In this document: one piece after another, positions 55,385-64,000 of the stretch | How positions within the stretch are numbered: position 1 is the first letter of the stretch | Layout of the letters: each line of letters starts with the position of its first letter | NCBI GenBank assembly: GCA_016703895.1 | Contig: JADJBE010000005.1 | Span: 62,001 to 126,000 of the forward strand | Source: Pseudomonadota bacterium | GTDB lineage: Bacteria > Pseudomonadota > Gammaproteobacteria > Steroidobacterales > Steroidobacteraceae | Length of the DNA stretch: 64,000 nt | Direction of reading: 5' to 3' | Translations under genes and position numbers: made by a program | The notes under the pieces: generated by a model | The model's input: the letters and a program-made list of their open reading frames with translations, nothing else | What the model was told of the DNA's origin: nothing | The model's database searches: none

Positions 55385-56076
55385 GATCGCTGCCCGGTCG
55401 GCGACAGCCCTGCGCGACTGGCGGCGACTCGCATCACGTCACGAAACATGGTGGTCGTCAGCCGCCGCGTCTGTGTGTTGTAACGACTACAGTGATACGA
55501 GTCGATGAGCGTGCGTGGACTACTACTAGAACCATTGCTCAGCTCATGAACGGCCCCATGCGCAAAAGCATTTGCCGTACGCGACAAACCGAGAGCCATC
55601 AAGACGCTATCGTGGGCCACCCGTCCGAGCGCCAAAATGGCGCGCACGCTGTCGAGCGCGCCGAGCTCCGTCGCCAAGTAGCCGTTGCAGCTGCGGATCT
55701 CGGCCGGTGTCGGCTTGTTCTGCGGCGGCACGCATTTCACCGCATTGGTAATACGCACACCCTTCAGCTCAAGACCGTCGTCGAGCGCGACCGACGTGGC
55801 GCGAGTCGCCAGCCCGAGCTCAAACAGCGTTTCGTACAGCAATAGTCCCGCGAAATCACCGGTGAACGGGCGACCGCTGCGATTGGCACCATGCAAACCA
55901 GGCGCCAAACCCACTAGCAACAGCCGCGGAGCGGCGCTGCCGAACGGGGGCACTGGGCGATTGTGATAGCCCGGCAAGCGACCGCGGTTATCACGGAGAA
56001 ATGCGGCCAGGCGCTCACAACGCACGCAGCCCAAGTCGAACGCGCATGTTGCACTCGCGCCAGACGCCTTGGTCAT
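55381..56076 (-). CDS. Uracil-DNA glycosylase, family 5 (UdgB type)
   Basis: 231 residues. RLLLVGLAPGLHGANRSGRP plus FTGDFAG is the family 5 substrate pocket, ITNAVKCVPPQNKPTPAEI the middle block, and DSYHCSRYNTQTRRLT the C-terminal motif with the conserved His. Four Cys (two in LGCVRCERL) suit the family's Fe-S cluster. Removes uracil and other deaminated bases. Overlaps uvrC by 4 bases, giving a DNA-repair unit. Confidence 0.88.
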   Translation of the reverse strand: MTKASGASATCAFDLGCVRCERLAAFLRDNRGRLPGYHNRPVPPFGSAAPRLLLVGLAPGLHGANRSGRPFTGDFAGLLLYETLFELGLATRATSVALDDGLELKGVRITNAVKCVPPQNKPTPAEIRSCNGYLATELGALDSVRAILALGRVAHDSVLMALGLSRTANAFAHGAVHELSNGSSSSPRTLIDSYHCSRYNTQTRRLTTTMFRDVMRVAASRAGLSPTGQRS

Positions 56077-56102
56077 GACCGAACCGCCAGCCTCACCGGT
56101 TG

Positions 56103-57431
56103 CTATTCGCTCATGTGGCGGATGATGGCGTCACCAAACCCCGAACAGGTCATCAAGGTCGCACCTGGAATCAGCCGCTGCATGTCTTCTTCGACGTTCG
56201 TACGACCAGCAAGTTCACGCTTCGGCGCGCGAATCGCCTGACGCAAGCGCGCCAGATCGTAAGTCAGCTCTTTGGCTGCGATCGTGCTCGCTACTCCCTT
56301 GATGATCAGATCGGCCGCCTCACTCCAACCCATATAACGCAACATCATTTCGGCGGACAGAATCAACGAGCCCGGATTGACTCGATCCTTGCCCGCAAAA
56401 CCCGGTGCCGTGCCATGCGTTGCCTCGAACACCGCGACACCTTCGCCGATATTGCCGCCGGGCGCGATACCAATGCCGCCCACCTGCGCGGCGAGCGCGT
56501 CGGAGATATAGTCGCCGTTGAGATTGAGCGTGGCGATAACGTCGTACTCTTCGGGCCGCAGTAACACCTGCTGCAGAAAGTTGTCAGCGATAACGTCCTT
56601 GACGACGATATCTTTGCCGCTTATCGGGTTCTTGAAGCTAAGCCAGGGGCCAGCCCCGACCTCGGTAGCACCGAACTCATCCTTGGCGAGTTGGTAGCCC
56701 CAGTTCCGGAAGGCGCCTTCCGTGAACTTCATGATATTGCCCTTGTGCACCAGGGTTACCGAGACGCGATCGTTTTCGATCGCGTACTTGATGGCCTTGC
56801 GAACCAGCCGCTGACTACCCTCTTTCGACACTGGCTTGATGCCGATGCCGGAACTGGCCGGGAAACGAATGCCGGTGGCTCCCAGTTCTTTTTGCAGGAA
56901 ATTGATCAGCTTCTGCACTTCCTGTGAACCGGCCGCGTACTCGATACCCGCGTAGATGTCCTCGGTGTTCTCACGAAACACCACCATGTCGGTGAGACTG
57001 GCGTCGGCCATAGGTGACGACACGCCGGGGAAATACCGAATCGGGCGCACGCACGCATAGAGATCCAACTGCTGGCGCATCGCAACGTTGAGCGAACGGA
57101 TGCCACCACCGATGGGGGTTGTTAGCGGACCCTTGATGGAAACAACGAAGTTCCGCAGTGCATACAGCGTCTCTTCGGGGAACCACGAACCATAAAGACT
57201 ATTGGCTTTCTCGCCAGCGAAGATCTGGGTCCACAGGATCTGCCGGCGGCCGCCGTAGGCCTTGGCTACCGCCGCGTCGACCACTTTCAGCATCACGGGT
57301 GTGACGTCGATACCGATGCCGTCGCCCTCGATATAGGCAATGTATGGCTTGTCCGGAACCTTGAGTGTCGCGTCCGGGTTGATCTCTATCTTCTGGCCGC
57401 CCGGCGGCAACACAATACGTTCGTATTTCAT
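56103..57431 (-). CDS. icd: Isocitrate dehydrogenase (NADP type)
   Basis: 442 residues from ATG 57431 (MKYERIVLPPGGQKI). Substrate loop IRSLNVAMRQQLDLYACVRP contains the Ser that AceK phosphorylates in E. coli. The cofactor region reads HGTAPGFAGKDRVNPGS: Gly-Phe where E. coli has the NADP-contacting Lys-Tyr, while the later Tyr and Arg of LTYDLAR are kept, so NADP use is likely but not certain. A 25-residue insert precedes the C-terminus GFGDAIIRHM. Next to aceA, its competitor at the TCA/glyoxylate branch. Confidence 0.93.
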   Translation of the reverse strand: MKYERIVLPPGGQKIEINPDATLKVPDKPYIAYIEGDGIGIDVTPVMLKVVDAAVAKAYGGRRQILWTQIFAGEKANSLYGSWFPEETLYALRNFVVSIKGPLTTPIGGGIRSLNVAMRQQLDLYACVRPIRYFPGVSSPMADASLTDMVVFRENTEDIYAGIEYAAGSQEVQKLINFLQKELGATGIRFPASSGIGIKPVSKEGSQRLVRKAIKYAIENDRVSVTLVHKGNIMKFTEGAFRNWGYQLAKDEFGATEVGAGPWLSFKNPISGKDIVVKDVIADNFLQQVLLRPEEYDVIATLNLNGDYISDALAAQVGGIGIAPGGNIGEGVAVFEATHGTAPGFAGKDRVNPGSLILSAEMMLRYMGWSEAADLIIKGVASTIAAKELTYDLARLRQAIRAPKRELAGRTNVEEDMQRLIPGATLMTCSGFGDAIIRHMSE

Positions 57432-57534
57432 GGTCGACCTACTGCATCCACTTGGCATGAGCGCGCAGTCTACCCTGTACCTGTCGTGGGCACCTGTGAA
57501 CGGCGTCTTCGAGCGCGGCCAGACGCTGCCGGTC

Positions 57535-58821
57535 TCAATCGCGCTTGAACTGCTCCTCTTCGGTCGAGCCCTTCATGGCGGTAACAGACGACAGCCCACC
57601 ACTCACCGCCTGCGTGACCTCGTCAAAATAGCCGGCGCCAACTTCGCGCTGGTGTTTGGTTGCGGTGTAGCCCAACCGTTCGGCGGCAAACTCAGCTTCC
57701 TGCAACTCGACGTACGCTGACATCTGCTTCGCCTTGTAGCCGCGTGCCAGTTCGAACATGGAGAAGTTCAAGGCGTGAAAGCCAGCGAGGGTAATGAACT
57801 GAAACTTGTAGCCCAGCGCGCCGAGCTCTCGCTGAAACTTGGCGATCGTCGCGTCATCGAGCTTCTTTTTCCAGTTGAAGCTCGGTGAACAATTGTATGC
57901 CAACAACTTGCCAGGGAATTTCGCGTGGATTGCTTCGGCAAACTGGCGCGCCTCACCCAGATCGGGGTGACCGGTCTCGCACCAGATTAAATCGGCGTAC
58001 GGCGCATAGGCGAGGCCACGCTCGATCGCCAGCGGCAAGCCGTTGTTCAACTGAAAGAAGCCTTCTGAGGTACGTGGCTTGGACTGATCGATGTAATGCC
58101 GGTCGCGTGGATCGATATCAGCGGTCAACAGCGTGGCGGACTCCGCATCCGTCCGTGCGATCAGCACCGTGGGAACATCGCAAACGTCGGCCGCGAGCCG
58201 CGCCGCTGCCAGTTTATTGATCGCTTCCTGCGTCGGCACCAGCACCTTGCCGCCCATGTGTCCGCATTTCTTGGCGGACGAGAGCTGGTCCTCGAAGTGC
58301 ACGCCCGCCGCACCGGCAACGATCATCTGCTTCATCAGCTCGAACGCATTCAGGACACCGCCAAAACCGGCCTCTGCGTCAGCGACAATAGGCTTGAACC
58401 AGTCGATCGCCGTGTTCCCCTCAGCTTGGTGGATTTCATCCGCGCGCTGCAGCGTGTTGTTGATCCGGCGAACTACCGCGGGCACCGAATCCGCTGGGTA
58501 TAACGACTGGTCCGGGTACATTTCGCCGGCTAGATTGGCGTCCCCCGCCACCTGCCAGCCCGATAGGTAGATCGCATCGAGACCGGCCTTCACTTGCTGC
58601 ATCGCCTGGTTGCCAGTCAAGGCACCCAACGCGTTGACGTACGGCTTCTCGGCCATGAAGCGCCACAACTTCTCGGCCGTGTGCCGCGCAATCGAGTGTT
58701 CGATCGGCAACGTGCCACGGAGTCTGACAACATCGGCAGCCGTATAGCTGCGCTCGATCCCGCGCCAGCGCGGATTTGTCTTCCAGTCGAGTTCGATTTC
58801 AGCGGCGGTCTTGTGCGACAT
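57535..58821 (-). CDS. aceA: Isocitrate lyase
   Basis: Splits isocitrate to glyoxylate and succinate. 428 residues. Catalytic motif SSAKKCGHMGGKVLVPTQEA, substrate blocks WFKPIVADAEAGFGGVLNAF and IWCETGHPDLGEARQFA, and NCSPSFNWKKKL. Lies 24 bases behind aceB, so probably one aceBA transcript. No aceK follows. Confidence 0.97.
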   Translation of the reverse strand: MSHKTAAEIELDWKTNPRWRGIERSYTAADVVRLRGTLPIEHSIARHTAEKLWRFMAEKPYVNALGALTGNQAMQQVKAGLDAIYLSGWQVAGDANLAGEMYPDQSLYPADSVPAVVRRINNTLQRADEIHQAEGNTAIDWFKPIVADAEAGFGGVLNAFELMKQMIVAGAAGVHFEDQLSSAKKCGHMGGKVLVPTQEAINKLAAARLAADVCDVPTVLIARTDAESATLLTADIDPRDRHYIDQSKPRTSEGFFQLNNGLPLAIERGLAYAPYADLIWCETGHPDLGEARQFAEAIHAKFPGKLLAYNCSPSFNWKKKLDDATIAKFQRELGALGYKFQFITLAGFHALNFSMFELARGYKAKQMSAYVELQEAEFAAERLGYTATKHQREVGAGYFDEVTQAVSGGLSSVTAMKGSTEEEQFKRD

Positions 58822-58845
58822 GAACAGCTCCAGGAATGATGAAAC

Positions 58846-60453
58846 TCATGCAAACTCGCGATACGCGGACAGGGTCAGGAACTCGGCAAAGTCGGGCGCA
58901 GTGGTGATGGCGTCAAACAACTCGGCGGCGCGCGGAAAATGACCCGCCGCGAATGCGTCCGCCCCAAGCGCCCCATGCAAGCCATCCAGTTCCTCGCGCA
59001 GGGTGGCACGAAACAGCTCGACGGTGACTCGGCGACCATCCGCCAGCACACCACCCGGATGCTTGATCCACTGCCATAGCTGCGCGCGGGAGATCTCGGC
59101 GGTCGCCGCATCCTCCATCAGGTTGTTGATCGGCACGCAGCCGTTGCCGGACAACCAGGCAGCGAGGTATTGCAGTCCGACGCTCACGTTGTTGCGCAGT
59201 CCATCCAGCGTGATCGTGCCCTGCGGTATGGCGAGCAAATCCGCGGCAGTCACGTGCACGTCATCTCGCAAGCGATGTAGCTGGTTAGGCGTTGGCATCA
59301 GCCGGTCGAAGACTCCGCGTGCGATGGGCACGAGTCCCGGATGAGCTACCCAGGTGCCGTCGTGACCATCGCCGGCCTCGCGCTCTTTGTCGGCACGCAC
59401 CTTGCTCAAAGCCGCGTCGTTCGCCGCCGGGTCGCCCTTGATCGGAATCTGTGCGGCCATGCCGCCCATCGCAAACGCGCCGCGCCGATGACAGGTCTTG
59501 ATGCACAGCAAGGAATAGGAGCGCAGGAAATGCGTCGTCATCGTGACTTGCGCGCGGTCGGGCAGCAGGAAGTCCGGCCGGCGCGAAAACTTCTTGATGA
59601 AGCTGAAAATATAATCCCAACGGCCGCAGTTGAGCGCCACGATGTGGTCGCGCAGCTCATAGAGAATCTCGTCCATCTCGAACGCGGCGAGGATCGTCTC
59701 GATCAGCACCGTGCATTTGATCGTGCCGTGCGCGAGCCCCAGGCGTTGCTCCGCCGCCGCAAAAACGTCGGCCCACAGACGCGCTTCACGATGATTCTCG
59801 AGCTTCGGTAGATAGAAATACGGACCGGTATCGCGGCGCGCCAGTTCCGCGTGGTTATGAAACAGATACAGCCCGAAGTCGACCAGCCCACCGGGCACGA
59901 GGGCACCATCGAGCTCAAGGTGCTTCTCGTCCAGATGCCAGCCGCGCGGCCGCACGATCAACGTCGCGGTCTCGGCATTGAGGCGATACTCCTTGCCGGC
60001 TGGATTGGTGAAGGCGATCGTGCGCTGCACTGCATCCCGCAGGTTCAACTGCCCCTCGATGACGTTAGTCCATGTGGGCGCGAGTGAGTCCTCACAGTCC
60101 GCCATAAAGACCTTGGCACCAGAATTCAGGGCGTTGATGACCATCTTTCGATCAGTGGGACCGGTGATCTCGACGCGCCGATCGAGCAGATCGCGGGGTA
60201 TCGCTGCTGTACGCCAGTCCGCCGCGCGGATCGAGGCTGTTTCGGCGAGAAAGTCAGGCAGTTCGCCAGCGTCCAAGGCGCGCTGTCGCTGCTCCCTTGC
60301 GGCTCGCAAGGCGCGCACCCGCGGCGCGAACGGGCGAATGAGATCAGCCAGAAACGCCAGTGCAGCGGGCGTCAGGATCTCCTCAGTACCCACTGGCGGC
60401 GGCGCAAGCACCTTTAAGGAAGAGGTTTTGGGGGTGTCGCTGGTATTTGGCAT
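58846..60453 (-). CDS. aceB: Malate synthase A
   Basis: Condenses glyoxylate with acetyl-CoA to malate. 535 residues, the length of the AceB form. Conserved ITGPTDRKMVINALNSGAKV, MADCEDSLAPTWTN, IETILAAFEMDEILYELRDH and GRWDYIFSFIKKF; the C-terminal part has the catalytic-base region SGNGCVPINNLMEDAATAEI. Divergent from the XRE regulator at 60507 with an inverted repeat between. Confidence 0.96.
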   Translation of the reverse strand: MPNTSDTPKTSSLKVLAPPPVGTEEILTPAALAFLADLIRPFAPRVRALRAAREQRQRALDAGELPDFLAETASIRAADWRTAAIPRDLLDRRVEITGPTDRKMVINALNSGAKVFMADCEDSLAPTWTNVIEGQLNLRDAVQRTIAFTNPAGKEYRLNAETATLIVRPRGWHLDEKHLELDGALVPGGLVDFGLYLFHNHAELARRDTGPYFYLPKLENHREARLWADVFAAAEQRLGLAHGTIKCTVLIETILAAFEMDEILYELRDHIVALNCGRWDYIFSFIKKFSRRPDFLLPDRAQVTMTTHFLRSYSLLCIKTCHRRGAFAMGGMAAQIPIKGDPAANDAALSKVRADKEREAGDGHDGTWVAHPGLVPIARGVFDRLMPTPNQLHRLRDDVHVTAADLLAIPQGTITLDGLRNNVSVGLQYLAAWLSGNGCVPINNLMEDAATAEISRAQLWQWIKHPGGVLADGRRVTVELFRATLREELDGLHGALGADAFAAGHFPRAAELFDAITTAPDFAEFLTLSAYREFA

Positions 60454-60486
60454 GGTGAAAGTCTATCCTTCAAAAAATGACACTTA

Positions 60487-60509
60487 CACAATAGAAATTT
60501 TACATTGTG
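60487..60509. promoter_or_regulatory. Inverted repeat between aceB and its divergent regulator
   Basis: CACAAT (60487-60492) and ATTGTG (60504-60509) form a perfect dyad with an AT-rich 11-base spacer, in the only AT-rich stretch between the two genes and covering the GTG 60507 start. A good candidate operator for the XRE regulator over both promoters. Confidence 0.5.
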
Positions 60510-62037
60510 AATTTTACTGAGCGAAAAAGAGGCGCTGCTGCGCGGCCGACGGAGATTCGCCATGGCCAAATGCTCGGTTCGCGCTTACGCGGGTTACGGA
60601 AGCGCAATGGACTCACGCTCGAGGAGCTGGCGCAGCGTTGTTCGCGACTGGATCCGGCGCAGGCTCCCTCAGTGTCCTACCTCAGTATGCTTGAGAACGG
60701 TAAGCGTACGCCCTCACCGTCTGTATTGACGATCATTGCCAACGTGTTTGGTCGTGAGCCGGCGTGGTTTCTCGACGCCAGCGCGGCGCTGGATGCAAAC
60801 GCGCCTACTGCCAAGGCCGACGATGTGACGTCGGCGTTTGAGCCCGCGTTCTTGTTTACGCCGGAACTACTGCGCGCGGCGCTGCCGGAACTCCTGCTCC
60901 AGACCGGGACGTCTGGGCGCAACTTCGCGCAGCTACTCATCCGGGTTTGGCAGGAAACCAATCAGAACGACTTCCCGGACATCGAGCGCGCCGCCGACAC
61001 AGCCGGCGAGCGCGCCATGCCGCTGTCGGTCGAGGCGCTGATCGCGATCTGCCGACGCTACGGGCTCGAGATCCGATGGGTCGACGACGACCGTCGGCGC
61101 CTCAACCGCGGGCTTGCGCGGGCGCGTTTCGAACTCCCTGGCACGATTGTCGTGAGCCAGCGCCTGCGCAAACACGAGGCGCGCCTCAAGTACGAACTCG
61201 CGTTCCTGCTGGGCCATCGAATCCTGCATCGCGGCGACGGCGTGATCGGCACAAGCGGCGCCGACAACGATCCGCAGGCGCAGCTGGGCACGTCGACCCC
61301 GGGCTTGGCGCAACGCGACGCCCTGATCGCGTGGCGCGAATTCGAATGCAGCTATTTCGCTGGCGCCCTGCTGTGCCCACGCGCACCGCTGCGCCAGTTG
61401 TTGCGTACGAGAGCGGCACTCGATCGCCATCCATCGCCAGCTCGGCGTTGGACCAGCCGTGGTGATGCGACGCATGACGGCGGTGTCACCCTATCGGCAC
61501 TGGCACTTTTTCGACGCCTACCCACCCGGCATTCTCCGGACTGTGTATCGCGGCAACGGCATCCCGCTGCCGTGGGGCAACCTGAGCGTCGTACCCGAAC
61601 CTTGCCCACATTGGGCGGTGTTTAGCTTGTTGCGGCAAGGTGGCGAACGCGCGCCGACGCGTGACCAGCCGACCTCGCAATTGAGTGTCATGCAACTTGA
61701 CGGTACACCGCACCTATACGCCTGTCATTCGTTGATGACTCGCGATGCCGCGGACGCTGACCGCGCGCTTTCAGTGGGTATCGATCTCGGGCCGGCGCTG
61801 GCCGCGCAAGGCTACGATGCAAACTCACTAATCAACGACCTGTGGGAGACCTGTCAAAGCAGCCACGGCGACGCGCCGGTGCCGGCGGCTGCCGCGGAGC
61901 AGATCCGCAATGTCGCTCATGTCCTGTGCATCGACTGGGTCGCTGAAGCACTGCAGCGCAATGCGCGGATTATCTGCTCACGAAGTGGCGACTGCCCACG
62001 CAGTCGCAGCTGCAGCATCAATCGTCAAAGCGACTGA
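60507..62037 (+). CDS. XRE-family regulator with DUF3612-type C-terminus, frameshifted in this sequence
   Basis: The helix-turn-helix at the N-terminus (MLGSRLRGLRKRNGLTLEEL, then PSVSYLSMLENGKRTPSPS) is followed by a long ligand-type domain (LPELLLQTGTSGRNFAQLLI, YELAFLLGHRILHRGDG, CSYFAGALLCPRAPLRQLL). The frame breaks near 61426-61431 (one extra base) and resumes GVGPAVVMRRMTAVSPYRHW, then HFFDAYPPGILRTVYRGNG. The Cys-containing end is ICSRSGDCPRSRSC. Corrected length 509; ATG 60570 is an alternative start. Related regulators sit next to glyoxylate or short-chain acyl metabolism genes, so control of aceBA is inferred. Confidence 0.8.
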
Positions 62038-62076
62038 CTAACGACGCGACCACGACGCGAGCGCGGCTTGGCGCTG

Positions 62077-63450
62077 CTATGGCGTCGAACGATTGACCGC
62101 AGGCTTACCGAGATCGCCGATCAGCATGGCGAGCTCGAGCGACTGCTCGTAGTTGAGGCGCGGGTCGACGGTCGAACGATAGGCGCGCTGCAGATCGCCA
62201 TCCGTCAGGCCGCGGGCGCCACCGGTGCACTCGGTGACATCCTCACCAGTGAGCTCGATATGCACGCCGCCCAGATAGGACCCATGCTCGGCATGGAGCC
62301 TAAACGCCAGCTCCAACTCGCGCATGATGTTCTCGAACCGGCGCGTCTTCAGACCCCCGGAGCTGGTTTCCGTGTTGCCGTGCATCGGATCGCAGATCCA
62401 CAGCACCTGCTGGCCGGTTTCGCGGACTGCGGCAATCGCTCGGGGCAGGGATTTCTCGATGTCCTTGGCGCCAAAACGATGGATCAGCGCCAGGCGTCCA
62501 GGCAGATTCTGCGGATTGAGCGTGGTCACGAGCCCCTGCAACCAGCCGTCATCCATGGCAGCGCCAATTTTGACGCCGATCGGATTGGCAATCCCGCGGA
62601 AGAACTCCACGTGCGCACCATCGAGCTGCGCGGTGCGCATGCCGATCCAGGGCATGTGTGTCGATAGGTTGTACCAACGCTTCTGACGCGGAATGAAGCG
62701 CGTCTGAGCCTGCTCATACAACAGGTGCAAACCTTCGTGGCTGGCGAAGAAATCGACCGCGGTCACCTCGTGCGGCGCACGGCCACCGCTGACACGCTCG
62801 AAGAACTCAAGCGACTCAGCAATCGAATCGACGATCTTTTGATACTGGTTCTTGAGTGGTGAGTGATTCAAAAACCCGAGATCCCAGTACTGCGGATGAT
62901 GCAAGTCGCTGAATCCACCGTCGCTCAAGGCGCGCACGAAGTTAAGCGTGAGCGCCGCCCGCTCGTAGCCACGCAGTAACAACTCGGGATCGGCAATACG
63001 CGCCTCGGGCACGAACTCAGGTCGATTGACCAGTGCGCCGCGGAAGGACGGCAGAGTCACCCCATCGATGGTCTCGGTGTCCGCAGATCGTGGCTTGGCG
63101 TACTGGCCTGCCATGCGCCCCACGCGGATGATGGGCTTCTTGAGCCCGTGTAGCAGCACCAGGCTCATCTGCAACAAGATCTTCAACTTGGTCGCGATCT
63201 TGTCGGATTCGCAATCCTCGAACGTCTCGGCGCAGTCCCCGCCCATCAGCAGGAATGCGTTGCCACGCTGGGCGTTGGCCAGCCGTTCACGCAGGGTCTC
63301 GATTTCCCACGACACCACAATGGGCGGCAGGCGCGACAACTGCGCGATCACGTTGGCTAGCTCGCCGTCATCATCGTAGCGAGGCTGCTGTTGTGCCTGG
63401 CGTGTGGTCCAGCTGGTCGGTTGCCAGGAGATGGTGTCGGTTGTGCGCAT
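62077..63450 (-). CDS. 3-deoxy-7-phosphoheptulonate synthase, class II
   Basis: First enzyme of the shikimate pathway (PEP plus erythrose 4-phosphate). 457 residues from ATG 63450 (MRTTDTISWQPTSW). Plant/actinobacterial-type (class II) signatures: AFLLMGGDCAETFEDCESDK, IIRVGRMAGQYAKPRS, LPSFRGALVN, FFASHEGLHLLYEQA, WICDPMHGNTETSS and GVHIELTGEDVTECTGG. No other aromatic-pathway gene is adjacent, although it feeds chorismate to enzymes such as PabB. Convergent with the regulator gene. Confidence 0.95.
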   Translation of the reverse strand: MRTTDTISWQPTSWTTRQAQQQPRYDDDGELANVIAQLSRLPPIVVSWEIETLRERLANAQRGNAFLLMGGDCAETFEDCESDKIATKLKILLQMSLVLLHGLKKPIIRVGRMAGQYAKPRSADTETIDGVTLPSFRGALVNRPEFVPEARIADPELLLRGYERAALTLNFVRALSDGGFSDLHHPQYWDLGFLNHSPLKNQYQKIVDSIAESLEFFERVSGGRAPHEVTAVDFFASHEGLHLLYEQAQTRFIPRQKRWYNLSTHMPWIGMRTAQLDGAHVEFFRGIANPIGVKIGAAMDDGWLQGLVTTLNPQNLPGRLALIHRFGAKDIEKSLPRAIAAVRETGQQVLWICDPMHGNTETSSGGLKTRRFENIMRELELAFRLHAEHGSYLGGVHIELTGEDVTECTGGARGLTDGDLQRAYRSTVDPRLNYEQSLELAMLIGDLGKPAVNRSTP

Positions 63451-63508
63451 GGCTATATAGTACAAGCGCTGGAGAGCTGACACAAAAACCCACTGATTCG
63501 AGGCCACT

Positions 63509-64000
63509 ATGCGCAAAATTCTGGTGCTGGGAGCGGGCAAGATCGGCGCGCTGATCTCCGGCCTGCTGGCCGAATCAGGCGATTACGCCGTCGCGCTCGC
63601 CGACGTCGACGGCAATGCGTCCGCCGCCGTCGCCAAAGCGCACGGGTCTGAGCGCCTGACGGCCCATGCGGTCGATGCCACGCAGCGCAAGTCACTGGAC
63701 GCGTTCCTGGCGACCCACAAAATCGACGCTGTGGTCTCGAGCCTGCCCTACTACTGCAATCCTGTGGTCGCGGCCGCTGCACGCAAAGCAGACGCCCACT
63801 ACTTCGACCTCACGGAGGATGTGACCGTGACACGCGCCGTCCGGCGGATCGCGCGCGGTGCCAAGCGTGCCTTTGTCCCGCAGTGCGGACTTGCACCGGG
63901 GTTCATCAGTATCGCGGCTAATGAGCTGACGACGCATTTCGACGAACCCCGCACGATCAAGCTGCGCGTCGGTGCGCTGCCCCAACATCCTAACAACGTG
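63509..64000 (+). CDS. Saccharopine dehydrogenase-like NAD(P)-binding protein, 3' end outside the window
   Basis: 164 residues from ATG 63509 to the window edge. N-terminal Rossmann motif KILVLGAGKIGALISGLLAE, then AVVSSLPYYCNPVVAAAARK, HYFDLTEDVTVTRAVR and FVPQCGLAPGFISIAANEL, the pattern of Lys9/saccharopine-reductase-like enzymes (including lysine 6-dehydrogenases). Exact activity cannot be judged without the C-terminal half. Divergent from the DAHP synthase gene. Confidence 0.85.
   Translation, partial: MRKILVLGAGKIGALISGLLAESGDYAVALADVDGNASAAVAKAHGSERLTAHAVDATQRKSLDAFLATHKIDAVVSSLPYYCNPVVAAAARKADAHYFDLTEDVTVTRAVRRIARGAKRAFVPQCGLAPGFISIAANELTTHFDEPRTIKLRVGALPQHPNNV

Overview
The window looks like a GC-rich (roughly 60%) gammaproteobacterial chromosome, most like the Nevskiales/Xanthomonadales side of the class (Steroidobacteraceae-like). 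This placement is inferred from gene content and order, not from a search: pabB-pabC-mltG-tmk-holB-pilZ, uvrC-pgsA next to tRNA-Gly/Cys/Leu, a full ccmABCDEFGHI operon, HutF-type histidine degradation and a glyoxylate-shunt pair with a divergent XRE regulator.

Layout. 1-4776: folate branch (pabB cut by the window edge, pabC), mltG, tmk, holB, pilZ, joined by short stop/start overlaps. 4806-12364: tandem cNMP-domain/rhodanese protein, a FadJ-type beta-oxidation enzyme, an EEP hydrolase, a TIR-like protein, a small hypothetical, a membrane hydroxylase and PBP4. 12375-17513: hut genes (hutF divergent from hutI-hutG-hutU). 17692-19839: an EF-G gene. 19.86-35.09 kb: an accessory island with relics of an ISNCY-like element, a HigBA-type module whose toxin carries an in-frame stop, a small tyrosine recombinase, a TonB-C-like protein, a YD/IPT/beta-sandwich surface protein split by a complete IS3 element, a 1525-residue secreted RHS protein with an unrecognised C-terminal tip, two paralogous putative lipoproteins directly behind it, and an ISNCY-type transposase gene with its right end. 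35.2-41.6 kb: envelope and lipid genes (Asp/Asn hydroxylase, DUF1838, dienelactone hydrolase, DUF3617, desaturase, DUF1460, rhomboid). 41.6-52.0 kb, minus strand: cytochrome c maturation operon followed by MaoC, an MFS/nucleotide-transporter-like protein and MATE. 52.0-56.1 kb: three tRNAs, LOG, pgsA, uvrC, family-5 UDG. 56.1-62.0 kb: icd, aceA, aceB and a divergent regulator. 62.1-64.0 kb: class II DAHP synthase and the start of a saccharopine-dehydrogenase-like gene.

Sequence quality matters here. One- or two-base indels break eight conserved reading frames at nine points (TIR-like protein, hutI, fusA twice, ISNCY transposase, ccmI, ccmF, uvrC, XRE regulator). In every case restoring one or two bases gives a full-length family member. 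Assembly error is the simplest explanation, so these genes are annotated as whole genes with the break marked.

Main biological interest: the RHS protein with its tandem lipoproteins (candidate toxin plus duplicated immunity, no PAAR, Sec-exported); the linked surface protein whose frame is restored exactly if the IS3 element and one copy of its 4-bp duplication are removed; a PabB with Ala where the family normally has the covalent Lys; and a tRNA-Leu whose CCA shares a base with the ccmA start codon.
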